From the NCBI RefSeq assembly GCF_012927345.1, contig NZ_JABBGJ010000042.1, positions 1-64,000 on the forward strand: a stretch of 64,000 bases of DNA. Direction: 5' to 3'. Shown piece by piece: positions 51,903-60,726 of this stretch. This DNA comes from Paraburkholderia polaris (GTDB lineage Bacteria > Pseudomonadota > Gammaproteobacteria > Burkholderiales > Burkholderiaceae). The translations under genes and the position numbers were made by a program. The notes beneath the pieces were generated by a model, which worked only from the letters and a program-made list of their open reading frames with translations, had not been told where the DNA came from and did no database searches. Numbering within the stretch: the stretch's first letter is position 1; each line of letters starts with the position of its first letter.

Positions 51903-52274
51903 ATGAGCACCATCACTTTCACCCGCATCGACGCTAAAGGCCCCGGCGCTTCCGGCCTGAACCCTGCCCTGCACGATCCTGCCGACGTCATTCTGGACGG
52001 CGCCAAGGCACCGCACGCCCTCAACGCCTTCTCCGACGCGGCCAACATGTTGTCCGCCGGCGTATGGCAATGCGACGCGGGCACGCTGAAACTGGCCGAC
52101 CTGCCGATCCACGAAGTCTGCGTGCTGATCGAAGGCGAAGTCGTTATCACCAGCGACGACGGCCGCAGCGAACGCTATGCCGCCGGCGACGCCTTCATCC
52201 TGCACAAGGGCTTCTCGGGCACGTGGCACATGCCGGTGGCGACCAAGAAGTACAGCATCGTGTACTGCGGTTGA
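51903..52274 (+). CDS. EutQ-like cupin (DUF861-type) protein
   Basis: This 123-residue single-cupin protein has a beta-barrel core LSAGVWQCDAGTLKLADLPIHEVCVLIEGEVVITSDDGRSERYAAGDAFILHKGFSGTWHMP. The first metal-binding motif is reduced, and the family is known mostly as a helper next to amine or aldehyde catabolic genes. The ATG at 51903 has AGGAGAGAC just upstream. It is transcribed divergently from the aldehyde dehydrogenase and ends at a strong terminator. Its cellular function is unknown. Confidence 0.9.
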   Translation: MSTITFTRIDAKGPGASGLNPALHDPADVILDGAKAPHALNAFSDAANMLSAGVWQCDAGTLKLADLPIHEVCVLIEGEVVITSDDGRSERYAAGDAFILHKGFSGTWHMPVATKKYSIVYCG

Positions 52275-52306
52275 TTCATACTGCATCACACCGTTACTTC
52301 ATCAAG

Positions 52307-52335
52307 AACCGCACCCGTTAAGGTGCGGTTTTTTT
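52307..52335 (+). terminator. Intrinsic terminator of the cupin gene
   Basis: AACCGCACC, loop CGTTAA, GGTGCGGTT, then a T-run (T at 52331-52335): a perfect 9-bp stem. Confidence 0.95.
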
Positions 52336-52398
52336 ATTCTGGCGGCAATCAATAAAAAACCGCCAGACACATCAACAACGTCGCGACACCCTGCGCCA

Positions 52399-53790
52399 CT
52401 ACATCGGGAAACCCAGCGCCTTGATCGAATTGATCCACAGACGCCGCCAGCCGCCGCGATCGTCGGCGCCATCGAATGCGTTGAAGGTGATCTTCGCGGC
52501 AATCCAGCGCAGCGGCTCCGGCGGGATGTACGACGGCCCTTTGCGCGAAATATCCAGCGACGTAATCAGCGTATCGCGATTCCACAGCATGTCGAGGCCC
52601 ATCTTCGCGCCGAAGCGGCTGCCCGCCACGCCAAAGCCCGTATAGCCCGCGACGAACACGCTCTTGCCGCCGTGATAGCGGCGCGCGAACACCGCGCCGC
52701 GTGAGCAGTAGTCGATCGGGCCGCCCCATGCATGGGTGAAGCGCACGTCCCCCAGTTGCGGGAAGGTACGATAGAACGCTTCGGCGAGCTTGTAGTAGGT
52801 GCTCTCGTCACGATCCGCTGCCGGATTCGGATCGCCGCCAAAGTGATAGCTCACACGGCCGCCGAAGATGATCCGGTTGTCTTTGGTGAGACGGAAATAA
52901 TTGAGCTGCGTACGCGTATCGTAAATGCCCTGCCGATTGTTCCAGCCGATGCGCGCCATCTGCTCGTCGCTCAAAGGCGCGGTCGCGATGATGTGATCGC
53001 GCACCTGCATCACGCGGCGCTTGATGTCGGTCACGCCAACATCGGCCGTGCCGGTGCCGAGCAGCACGCGTCGCGTTTCGATGCGGCCCGCCTGCGTATG
53101 CACGATCATCGTCGCGCCGAGATCTTCCATACGCGTGATCGGCGAGTGTTCATGCAAACGCACGCCGAGTTTCAGCGCAGCCGCTTTCAGGCCCCATGCG
53201 AGCTTTGCCGGGTGAATCGTGCCGCTGCGATTACGCGACCACATCGCGCCTGCGAACAACGGCGAATCGAGTTGTTCGCGGGCGCCCTTGCTGTCGAGCA
53301 GCACGACATCATGACCGTGCGCCACGTGCAGCTCGTAATCGCCTTTCAGATGATCGAGGTGCCCGGGATCGACGGCCACCGTCATCTCGCCATTCCATTC
53401 GACATCCGCTTCAATGCCGTAGCGTGTCAACGATTCCTTGAAGCCGTCGAGATTCTCCTGGCCCAGCTTTTCCAGCACGTCGAGGTCTTGCGGAAAGACC
53501 CGCGTCGCATTCGGCAGACCATGCATCACCGACGTGGAAATGATCCCGCCCGGACGACCCGACGCACCGTAGGCCACCTTCCCTGCTTCGACCAGCACGA
53601 CGTCGAGCGACGGGTCTGCTTCTTTCGCCTGAATCGCGGCCCACAACCCGGTAAAGCCACCGCCCACCACCACCAGATCCGCGGAAGTCGGACCGATCAA
53701 TTCCCGTTCGACAGCCGGTGCGCGCGGATTGTCCAGCCAGAACGGAAACAGCTTTACACCTTCAAACGCGCGCTTTACTGACTCGCTCAT
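52399..53790 (-). CDS. FAD-dependent oxidoreductase (DAO / PuuB-like)
   Basis: This 463-residue protein of the D-amino-acid-oxidase superfamily oxidises C-N bonds. The FAD-binding Rossmann motif is DLVVVGGGFTGLWAAIQAKE, followed by the second strand VVLVEAGKVAYGASGRPGGIIS, the family's GASGRNGG-like FAD loop. A C-terminal segment, VAGYTGFGVAGSRFGAKMGLDML, closes the cofactor site. The best-known relatives act on gamma-glutamylputrescine or methylated amino acids. Its neighbours (ALDH, cupin, NCS1 permease) fit amine or N-heterocycle catabolism; the substrate is inferred. Confidence 0.92.
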   Translation of the reverse strand: MSESVKRAFEGVKLFPFWLDNPRAPAVERELIGPTSADLVVVGGGFTGLWAAIQAKEADPSLDVVLVEAGKVAYGASGRPGGIISTSVMHGLPNATRVFPQDLDVLEKLGQENLDGFKESLTRYGIEADVEWNGEMTVAVDPGHLDHLKGDYELHVAHGHDVVLLDSKGAREQLDSPLFAGAMWSRNRSGTIHPAKLAWGLKAAALKLGVRLHEHSPITRMEDLGATMIVHTQAGRIETRRVLLGTGTADVGVTDIKRRVMQVRDHIIATAPLSDEQMARIGWNNRQGIYDTRTQLNYFRLTKDNRIIFGGRVSYHFGGDPNPAADRDESTYYKLAEAFYRTFPQLGDVRFTHAWGGPIDYCSRGAVFARRYHGGKSVFVAGYTGFGVAGSRFGAKMGLDMLWNRDTLITSLDISRKGPSYIPPEPLRWIAAKITFNAFDGADDRGGWRRLWINSIKALGFPM

Positions 53791-53902
53791 TTTGTTTGCC
53801 TACTCAACTTGAATACCATTGCATTTACTGCGTGACTGTTGGTTTGGTGCGGCCTCAGTGGTGCCTGACCGCGCCTGACCCGGCAGCATCGAACCGCACT
53901 GT

Positions 53903-55543
53903 TCAGCCCGCATCCTGCGTGTCCAGTGCTTCTTCGCGTTCGCGTTGCACGGCGGCCTGCTGCGGTTGCGATACCGGTTGCGCTTTCGATTGCACCTTCA
54001 TTTGTGGCTTCAATTGCGACCCGACAGTTTTAAGCTTAGTCGCCGGAACCACCGGATGCACGGTCACATTGCGCTGCAAACCGCTGCGCAACCAACGGCG
54101 GCCAAGCGGCCCATACACGCCATCCGGTTCAGGAAAGCACTGCAGCAACGCGATATACAACGCACAGGCCAACGTCAACGAAACCGGCATGCTGATGTCG
54201 AGACCACCGGCAAGTTGCCCGAGCGGACCGACGAACTGATCCGGCAAATTGACGAAGCACAGACCGACCACCGCGCTCGGAATCCACGCGCCCATCGCGC
54301 GCCAGTTCCAACCGTGCGTGAACCAGTAGTGACCGCCACGGCCGCCGCGATTGAACACCTGCAGATCGTCGGACAGATAGAAGCCGCGCCGCGTCACGAA
54401 GCCGATGATCATGATCACCATCCACGGGCAGCTGCAGACGTTGATCAGCACCGAGAACGTCGACACGCTTTCGACCAGATTGAACGCGAAGCGGCCGAGA
54501 AAGATGAAGCCGATTGCGAGGCTGCCGATCAGCAACGTGGCGCGCACGCGGTTCAGAAACTTCGGAAACATGCTCGACATGTCGAGCCCGGTGCCGTACA
54601 GCGCCGTGGTTCCCGTCGACATCCCGCCGATGATCGCAATCAGGCACACCGGCAAAAAGAACCAGTTCGGCGAGATCGCCAACAAACCGCCCACGTAGTT
54701 ATTCGAGGCGATGAAATCCGGCGCCTTGCTGGCGATGATCGTCGCGGTGGCAAGACCAAAGAAGAAAGGCACGAAGGTGGCCAGTTGCGCGAGCATCACC
54801 GCGAGGATCGTGCGTTTCTTCGGTGTGTTCTGCGGAATATAGCGGGCCCAGTCGCCGAGCGTGCAGGCGAACGACACCGGATTGCTCATCGCAACCAGCA
54901 CGGCGCTTACGAACGCCGGCCAGAAACCGACCGACCCGAGCGCCACCTTGCCGGCGTACGCGCTATTGAACGGCCCGGCGAACGCCACGATGCCGACCAC
55001 GAACAGCAAACTCGCCGCCCACACGGCGATCTTGTTGACCCACAACATGAAGCGGAAGCCATAGACGCAGACGGTCAGCACCAGTACCGCAAAGAGACCG
55101 TATGCGAAGCTCAGCGTCATCCAGTTGACCGGCAGGCCGAGCAGATGATTCGCGCCGCCCACGAGCGCGTCGCCCGAACTCCACACCGCCAGCGAAAAGA
55201 ACGCGACGGCGGTCAACACCGCCAGAAAGGAGCCGACGATCCGGCCATGAATACCGAAGTGCGCGCCCGACGAAACCGGATCGCTCGTGCCGTTGCGCGG
55301 ACCGAACAGACCCATCGGCGCAAGAATGCACGAACCGATCACCACGCCGAGCACGATCGAATAAACGCCCGCCTTGAACGACAAACCGAGCAGCACCGGG
55401 AAACTGCCGAGCACCGACGTCGAAAAAGTATTGCAACCGCCGAACAGCAAGCGGAACAGATCGATCGGCCGCGCATAACGCGAGCGATCCGGAATGCGTT
55501 CAAAACCGAATGTTTCGACTTGGGTGATGCTATTACTGCTCAT
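53903..55543 (-). CDS. NCS1-family cytosine/purine/allantoin-type permease
   Basis: This 546-residue permease has about twelve helices. The N-terminus (FGFERIPDRSRYARPIDLFRLLFGGCNTFSTSVLGSFPVLLGLSF) and the VSFACTLGDWARYIPQNTPKKRTILAVMLAQ segment are NCS1-like. A polar, Gln/Glu/Lys-rich tail of about 55 residues (MKVQSKAQPVSQPQQAAVQREREE) extends beyond the last helix and is unusual. The start is ATG 55543. It probably imports a nucleobase or related nitrogen compound for the adjacent oxidoreductase, 112 bp downstream. Confidence 0.93.
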   Translation of the reverse strand: MSSNSITQVETFGFERIPDRSRYARPIDLFRLLFGGCNTFSTSVLGSFPVLLGLSFKAGVYSIVLGVVIGSCILAPMGLFGPRNGTSDPVSSGAHFGIHGRIVGSFLAVLTAVAFFSLAVWSSGDALVGGANHLLGLPVNWMTLSFAYGLFAVLVLTVCVYGFRFMLWVNKIAVWAASLLFVVGIVAFAGPFNSAYAGKVALGSVGFWPAFVSAVLVAMSNPVSFACTLGDWARYIPQNTPKKRTILAVMLAQLATFVPFFFGLATATIIASKAPDFIASNNYVGGLLAISPNWFFLPVCLIAIIGGMSTGTTALYGTGLDMSSMFPKFLNRVRATLLIGSLAIGFIFLGRFAFNLVESVSTFSVLINVCSCPWMVIMIIGFVTRRGFYLSDDLQVFNRGGRGGHYWFTHGWNWRAMGAWIPSAVVGLCFVNLPDQFVGPLGQLAGGLDISMPVSLTLACALYIALLQCFPEPDGVYGPLGRRWLRSGLQRNVTVHPVVPATKLKTVGSQLKPQMKVQSKAQPVSQPQQAAVQREREEALDTQDAG

Positions 55544-55810
55544 TGTCTCCAACTCCTGTAACGGCCAGGTCAATCACAATGGCTCACCACGGGGATGCGG
55601 CGTCCACTTTTCTCAGATGTCTGGACGTCACTGTAAAGACAATCAGCGCGTGCAAAAATATCGGCCGCGCAACCTTTACTTCGATCGCGGGCGATGTGAC
55701 CCGAAATGCCCGTCCCACAAGGCTTCGCGGATACAACTAAAGGCCGCTCGGGGACTTCCTTCGGGCATGGCAGAGCACAAACGTCGAAGCGAATAGCGAG
55801 AATCCGCGCC

Positions 55811-56782
55811 TTAGACCGGACCTGCCTCACGCGCCTGGCGGCGCCGCTTCGCCGCGGCCACAGTCGGCACCGGCACCGGCACCGCGCCGGACATGCCGTG
55901 TTCGATCAGAAAATCGCGGAACAGCCCGGCGACATGTGGCAGGCGTTTGTCGGACACATGCATCACGTACCAGTCGCGCTCGATCGGATTGGCGGGCAAG
56001 GGCAGCAACGCCAGCAAGCCGGCCTGAAATTCCAGCGAGCACGCATGCAGCGACAGAAACGCGACGCCCAAACCCGCCTCGACCAGTTGCTTGATCGCCT
56101 CGTTGCTCGAGAGTTCGGAGCCGATATGCAGCTTGTGCCCGGCGAGTCGAAACAGATTCTCGACGGTTGAACGCGTGCCCGACCCCCGCTCCCGCACAAA
56201 CAGATTCGCCGTTTGCAGATCGTCCAGCGACAGGCGCTTTTTCTTCATCAGCGCATGGGCGGGCGAGGCGACGAACGCCATGGGATGCTTCGCGAAGGCG
56301 GTAGCCACCGTGCGCAATTCGCGCGGCGCGCTGCCCATCACCGCAAGATCGATCTCGTGCGTGGCCAGCATGCGGATGATGTCGGCGCGATTGCCGACCT
56401 TGAACTGCACCTTCACTTGCGGACGCAACTCGGTGAAGCGCACCAGAAAAGGCGGGATCAGATATTCGGCGGTCGTGATCGCACCGATGCGCAGCGTGCC
56501 GCCCTGCTCGCCGTGCAACGCGGCGAGATCATCCGCCGCACCATTCCATAGATCGAGGATTTCCAGCGCATAACGCGCGAGGATTTCGCCCGCAGCGGTC
56601 AACTGCACGCCACGGCCCACCCGCTGCAACAGCGGCGCCCCCGCCGCCTCTTCGAGCAGACGCACCTGGAGTGACACCGCCGGTTGCGTGAGCTTCAGTT
56701 CTTCGGCCGCGCGCGACACGCTGCCGAGCTTCGCGACCGTATGCAAGGCTTTCAATTGACGGAACGTGGCGGCTTTTAACAT
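55811..56782 (-). CDS. LysR-family transcriptional regulator (CbbR-like)
   Basis: This 323-residue protein has an HTH (FRQLKALHTVAKLGSVSRAAEELKLTQPAVSLQVRLLEEAAGAPLLQRVGRGVQLTAAGEIL) and an effector domain (GGTLRIGAITTAEYLIPPFLVRFTELRPQVKVQFKVGNRADIIRML) closest in style to CbbR/CysB-like regulators. No Calvin-cycle gene is nearby. It is divergent from the type II NADH dehydrogenase gene with 155 bp between and may regulate it. The C-terminal tail is Arg/Ala-rich. Confidence 0.94.
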   Translation of the reverse strand: MLKAATFRQLKALHTVAKLGSVSRAAEELKLTQPAVSLQVRLLEEAAGAPLLQRVGRGVQLTAAGEILARYALEILDLWNGAADDLAALHGEQGGTLRIGAITTAEYLIPPFLVRFTELRPQVKVQFKVGNRADIIRMLATHEIDLAVMGSAPRELRTVATAFAKHPMAFVASPAHALMKKKRLSLDDLQTANLFVRERGSGTRSTVENLFRLAGHKLHIGSELSSNEAIKQLVEAGLGVAFLSLHACSLEFQAGLLALLPLPANPIERDWYVMHVSDKRLPHVAGLFRDFLIEHGMSGAVPVPVPTVAAAKRRRQAREAGPV

Positions 56783-56818
56783 AAGTGAAAACCTATATGT
56801 TCTGTATAAACATTAAAT

Positions 56819-56847
56819 TGTGCTGCGGTTTCAGCCGATTCTATACT
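56819..56847 (+). promoter_or_regulatory. Sigma-70-type promoter of the NADH dehydrogenase gene
   Basis: TTGTGC (56819-56824), 17-bp spacer, TATACT (56842-56847), followed 90 bp later by a strong AGGAGGATA site before the ATG at 56938. Confidence 0.65.
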
Positions 56848-56937
56848 GGCCCTGACAGATGAGGCCGATGAATACCGGGAATAGCCCGCAAACCCCTTCA
56901 CCGGCTGAGCACAGACAACTTCAGGAGGATACGGATC

Positions 56938-58341
56938 ATGGCCGCAATCGATCAGCAAACAACCCCTGGCGCGCAATCCACGCAATCCGCGCAGCCCATG
57001 CTGCACGACGCGGCGCCAGCGGCGGCGCATCGCGTCGTGATCGTCGGCGGCGGAGTCGGCGGCCTTGGGCTCGCTACGCGGCTGTCGGAAACGCTGGGAC
57101 GCGCCGGTCTCGCGCAGGTCGTGCTGGTGGATCGCTGGCCGACGCATTTCTGGAAGCCCTTGCTGCATGAAGCCGCATCGGGCCAACTCGATCCGGCCAC
57201 GCATCAACTGCAATATGCGGTGCAAGCGCAACGGCATGGTTTCGAATTCGAACAGGGCGAACTCGCCGCGCTCGATCGTACGAACCGGCACATCACCCTG
57301 AATGCGCTCCACGACGCCGACGGCCGCGAAATCCTGCCGTCACGGCAGCTTGCATTCGACACGCTGGTCCTGGCAATGGGCAGTGTCACGCAATATTTCG
57401 GCGTGCCCGGCGCGGCCGAACACGCATTGCCGCTCGAATCGGTCGCCCATGCGGAAGCGTTTCGCCGCAGGCTGCTCGATGCCTGTCTGCGGGCGAACCA
57501 TGCGCGCCGCGCGCAGACCGCCGGGGCGGACACGCCGGTATCGATCAACATCATCGGCGCGGGAGCAACAGGCGTTGAACTCGCTGCTGCGTTGCGCGAT
57601 ACGGTGCGTCTGCTGAACCGCTATAGCCCGTTTTCGCTCGACCCCGTGCGCGACTTCCGTATCCGTCTGATCGAAAGCAGCGAGCGCGTGTTGCCCGCAC
57701 TGTCTGAAACGATCTCGGCGCGCGCGCAAAAGATGCTCGGCAGTCTTGGTGTCGACGTATTGAACGCAACGCGCGTCACCGAAGTGCGCGCCGATGCCGT
57801 GCTGACGAATGAAGGCACGCCGCTCGCCAGCGACATCGCCATCTGGACTGCCGGCATTGCGGGCCCACCGGTGTTGCGTACGCTGGACGGCATCGCGGTG
57901 AATCGCAACGCACAGGTGCAGGTGAACCGCACGCTGCAATGCACGAACGACGCGAACATCTTTGGACTCGGCGATTGTGCGGCCTGCCCTTCTTCGGAGA
58001 ACGCGGACGCGTTTCTGGCGCCGCGCGCTCAGGTCGCGCACCAACAGGCGCAGTTTCTGGCGCGTGCGCTGAAGTGCAGGATAGCGGGAGAGCCCTTACC
58101 GGAGTTCGTCTATCGCGACGCCGGCACGTTGGTCGGCTTCGGCCGCGAAGGCACGATCGGCAGCCTGAGCAATAGCTTGCTGACGCAGCCGGTGTTCGTC
58201 GACGGCTGGCTGGCGACTGCCGTCTACAAGCTCATCTATCGCCGCCACGTGATGACGTTGACCGGCTTCGCACGCATGGCGCTCGATTCGGCGAGCCACT
58301 GGTTGCGTAGACGTGTGCATCCGGTGATCCGACTGCATTGA
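56938..58341 (+). CDS. Type II NADH dehydrogenase / NAD(P)-FAD oxidoreductase
   Basis: This 467-residue flavoprotein passes electrons from NADH to quinone without pumping protons, at the inner face of the membrane. The FAD motif is HRVVIVGGGVGGLGLATRLSETLG at about 30-55 and the NADH motif INIIGAGATGVELAAAL at about 202-218. TLVLAMGSVTQYFGVPGAAEHA, the IFGLGDCAACPSSE FAD/quinone segment, and the C-terminal amphipathic anchor YKLIYRRHVMTLTGFARMAL complete the family layout. An Ala/Gln-rich extension of about 28 residues precedes the fold. AGGAGGATA lies seven bases before the ATG, and a promoter is visible at 56819. Confidence 0.94.
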   Translation: MAAIDQQTTPGAQSTQSAQPMLHDAAPAAAHRVVIVGGGVGGLGLATRLSETLGRAGLAQVVLVDRWPTHFWKPLLHEAASGQLDPATHQLQYAVQAQRHGFEFEQGELAALDRTNRHITLNALHDADGREILPSRQLAFDTLVLAMGSVTQYFGVPGAAEHALPLESVAHAEAFRRRLLDACLRANHARRAQTAGADTPVSINIIGAGATGVELAAALRDTVRLLNRYSPFSLDPVRDFRIRLIESSERVLPALSETISARAQKMLGSLGVDVLNATRVTEVRADAVLTNEGTPLASDIAIWTAGIAGPPVLRTLDGIAVNRNAQVQVNRTLQCTNDANIFGLGDCAACPSSENADAFLAPRAQVAHQQAQFLARALKCRIAGEPLPEFVYRDAGTLVGFGREGTIGSLSNSLLTQPVFVDGWLATAVYKLIYRRHVMTLTGFARMALDSASHWLRRRVHPVIRLH

Positions 58342-58414
58342 GAACTTTCGAAGCGCGCACGCGCGGAGCCCGGTCAAGGGTCCCGCGCGTGCGCGTCGCT
58401 GCCTGTATGTCGCG

Positions 58415-58813
58415 CTACTCTGCCTGAAAAGCGTCCGCTATCGAGCGGGTGGCGCCCGCCGGCGGACACGGCTGCGGGTACTGGCTATCGGGCACATCCA
58501 TACAGCCCGACGCGCGCGCGGCAGCGAGTTCACGCTTTACCTCTTCGCGGGTCTTTCCCCGCGGTACTTGCGGTACCTGCGGCACCTGCAGAACTCGCGG
58601 CTCCTGCCTCACTTGCGAAGCTTGTTGAGGCCCCGGTGCTGCGGCACCGCGCAAGCTCTCTACCTGCGGCTTCGGCAACACCCGTTCGTGAAATTTGTAG
58701 AACTCATGAGGCCCCGGCGTGGGCTCGCTCAACGGGATAGTGTCGACGGCCACCGCCGCACTCACACAGGCGCAACTCAGCGCGAATCCTGCCAACCACA
58801 TCATGTTCCGCAT
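58415..58813 (-). CDS. DUF4148-type exported protein
   Basis: This is 132 residues from ATG 58813. A signal peptide (MMWLAGFALSCACVSAAVAV) is followed by a Pro/Gln/Val-rich spacer with a VPQVPQVPR repeat, then the DUF4148 helix GKTREEVKRELAAARASGCMD and a Ser/Pro-rich end. DUF4148 proteins are small periplasmic proteins of Burkholderiales with unknown function, often several per genome. A TGAC-N6-GTCA palindrome lies 67 bp upstream of the start. It is divergent from the 58930 ORF and lies near a heavy-metal-type two-component system that probably controls it. Confidence 0.85.
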   Translation of the reverse strand: MRNMMWLAGFALSCACVSAAVAVDTIPLSEPTPGPHEFYKFHERVLPKPQVESLRGAAAPGPQQASQVRQEPRVLQVPQVPQVPRGKTREEVKRELAAARASGCMDVPDSQYPQPCPPAGATRSIADAFQAE

Positions 58814-58880
58814 GATCGATTCTCCGTTTGACTGAGTCCCGATGCTAAGCGTGGCCTGCTGCACAAACGTGAGCACCACA

Positions 58881-58894
58881 TGACAAATCGGTCA
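58881..58894. promoter_or_regulatory. Response-regulator box A (TGACAAATCGGTCA)
   Basis: A TGAC-N6-GTCA palindrome 67 bp upstream of the DUF4148 start, the core known for CusR-type heavy-metal regulators (TGACAA-NN-TTGTCA). Confidence 0.7.
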
Positions 58895-58929
58895 TCCGCG
58901 CCGCCATCGGTGCAACGCTGAAGGACTGC

Positions 58930-59469
58930 ATGACGGAAATGTCACGTTGTTTTCATCTTGATATCGGTGAAGCGTTCATACGATGGACGCTCTCGACTTC
59001 GAACCGGAATCGCATGCGACGAGTCCAACCAATGCGATGCGTGGCGATACGGGCTTCGACCGTAAGAGCATGCGTGTCGCATCTCAAAAGACGGCTCCCC
59101 GGCTGCAAAGGCGAGACGCTCTCCCTAGCGGCGAGTCTGGTGGCCATCGCAATCGGCTCGCTCGCGTTCTGGCTAAACCAGCCCGCTCACCTGTTCAACG
59201 GTGGCGCGCCGACTTCCGCATCCAAAACCGAAGAGTCTTCTGCGTCCGCGATCCACGCGCCACTGAATCGCTTAAGTCCGCCGCTCACGCACGGATTGCT
59301 ATCGCTTGAACTGCTTTCCGCAATGCAGCGCGACTCGCGAAGATTGATGCTCCAACGCGACACGATCGCCAACCTGCTCTGCGAACGGAAGACCTCTTCA
59401 ACAGCTTCGCCGGCTTCCCACCTCGTTCGCGCACATAGCGCGTGCACCAACCGCGCAACGACACGTTGA
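58930..59469 (+). CDS. Hypothetical single-pass membrane protein (uncertain)
   Basis: The frame is 179 residues from its first ATG, but that ATG lies in a regulatory palindrome, so translation more likely starts at 59014 or 59032. One clear transmembrane segment is present (LSLAASLVAIAIGSLAFWL), followed by a polar Ser/Glu-rich region and a helix LLSLELLSAMQRDSRRLMLQRDTIANLLCERK. Arg-rich residues precede the membrane segment. No family is recognised. Codon bias after the membrane segment is gene-like; the N-terminal part is less convincing. It may be a small inner-membrane protein co-regulated with the DUF4148 gene, or a spurious frame. Confidence 0.35.
   Translation: MTEMSRCFHLDIGEAFIRWTLSTSNRNRMRRVQPMRCVAIRASTVRACVSHLKRRLPGCKGETLSLAASLVAIAIGSLAFWLNQPAHLFNGGAPTSASKTEESSASAIHAPLNRLSPPLTHGLLSLELLSAMQRDSRRLMLQRDTIANLLCERKTSSTASPASHLVRAHSACTNRATTR
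58931..58944. promoter_or_regulatory. Response-regulator box B (TGACGGAAATGTCA)
   Basis: A second TGAC-N6-GTCA palindrome, 50 bp from box A. It coincides with the first codons (ATGACGGAAATGTCA) of the 58930 open frame, so that frame's first ATG is probably not its start. Confidence 0.7.
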
Positions 59470-60042
59470 CGGTTCAGCAGGCTGCCCCACGCGAGGCCAG
59501 CACGATCGGCCCGATGACCCGCCGCCATCTTTCGACTCACGCAAGGCATGCAAGGATGAAAGCCATTTTGAAACACGCCATGGTATAAGTACTACATACA
59601 TTCAGGAGGCCATGCTAACTGTGCCTACCCGATTTCGGCGACCACGCGTCTCAAAATTAATCGCCGCTTCGGTATGGTCAGATGCATGCCTGACGATATG
59701 AAAGAGAACATCAAAGCGATCCGTCTTTCGTCGATCGCGCTGCCAGCAGTCCACGGCGCGCTCGTCCGCATCCGCGCAACCGCATCGGCAGATTCAGTCC
59801 CGATAGTCGGACTCACACGCCTCAACCCGAACCACATCGCGCCTCCCTGCTGCCTCTCTCGGGGCAAGCCAGGCATGCGACTCGTTGGCGCCTGTGCTTA
59901 CGCCCGTGCGTCATCGCGAAGGGTGCACGTACCCGCTCACGCTTAGCGGTGCTCACCGCGTCAAGAGCGGCCCCTATCCTCGCCCCCGCTTGCCGCGCCG
60001 CTCGCGCGGTTTGGCGCAGAGGGCGTCACCAGGAGAAAGACC
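59470..60042. other. Intergenic region without supported gene
   Basis: There is no convincing gene in these 573 bp. A 29-codon frame with a strong AGGAGG site (ATG at 59612, stop at 59699-59701) exists but has no further support. The longer frame at 59674-59946 is Arg/Cys-rich without a start signal. No TGAC-N6-GTCA box occurs before the response-regulator gene. Confidence 0.4.
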
Positions 60043-60726
60043 ATGCGAATTCTGATCGTCGAAGACGAAGCGAAAACCGGCACCTACCTCCGAAAGGGTC
60101 TGACAGAAGCGGGATTTGTCGCCGACTGGGTGAAAGACGGCGTGACCGGTCAGCATCTGGCGCTGACCGAGGACTACGACCTGATCATCCTTGACGTGAT
60201 GCTGCCCGGTGTAGACGGCTGGACCGTACTGAAAAACCTGCGCCGCACACGTTCCACACCGGTATTGTTGCTCACCGCACGCGACGACCTGGACGACAAA
60301 GTGCGCGGCCTCGAAATGGGCGGTGACGATTATCTGGTCAAGCCCTTCGACTTTGCCGAATTACTGGCGCGCCTTCGCTCGATCTTGCGGCGTGGCCATG
60401 CGCGCGACGCCGCCTCGCTGCACGTCGCGGATCTGGCGCTCGACCTGACGCGCCGCAAGGCCACACGGCAAGGCGATACGATCCTGCTTACCGCGAAGGA
60501 ATTTGCGCTGCTGTGGCTGCTGATGCGCCGCCACGGCGAGATTCTGCCACGCTCGACGATCGCCTCGCAGGTGTGGGACATGAATTTCGATAGCGACACC
60601 AACGTGGTCGATGCCGCGATCCGGCGCGTGCGTGCGAAGGTCGACGACAACTATGAACCCAAGCTGATCCACACGGTACGCGGCATGGGGTACGTGCTCG
60701 AAGAACGCAGCAGCGCGTCACGATGA
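60043..60726 (+). CDS. Heavy-metal-type response regulator (OmpR family)
   Basis: This 227-residue protein has a receiver domain (MRILIVEDEAKTGTYLRKGLTEAGFVADWV) with phospho-acceptor Asp51 in DLIILDVMLPG, the conserved Thr in LLLTARD and Lys in YLVKPFDFAELLAR. A winged-helix OmpR/PhoB domain follows (LALDLTRRKATRQGDTILLTAKEFALLWLLMRRHGEILPRSTIASQVWDMNFDSDTNVVDAAIRRVRAKVD). It is of the CusR/CopR/IrlR group. AGGAGAAAG precedes the ATG. Its stop overlaps the sensor kinase start (ATGA), so the pair is coupled. The three TGAC-N6-GTCA boxes around the locus are its likely targets. Confidence 0.96.
   Translation: MRILIVEDEAKTGTYLRKGLTEAGFVADWVKDGVTGQHLALTEDYDLIILDVMLPGVDGWTVLKNLRRTRSTPVLLLTARDDLDDKVRGLEMGGDDYLVKPFDFAELLARLRSILRRGHARDAASLHVADLALDLTRRKATRQGDTILLTAKEFALLWLLMRRHGEILPRSTIASQVWDMNFDSDTNVVDAAIRRVRAKVDDNYEPKLIHTVRGMGYVLEERSSASR

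Noticed and set aside
53945..55561. 538-codon plus-strand frame opposite the NCS1 permease
   Set aside because: Antisense to a clear permease; Arg/His/Glu-rich translation without domains.
59612..59701. 29-codon frame with a strong AGGAGG site
   Set aside because: Only the ribosome-binding site supports it; no promoter with acceptable spacing and no recognisable product.
59674..59946. 90-codon frame upstream of the response regulator
   Set aside because: Arg/Cys-rich, no ribosome-binding site, no domain; likely chance.
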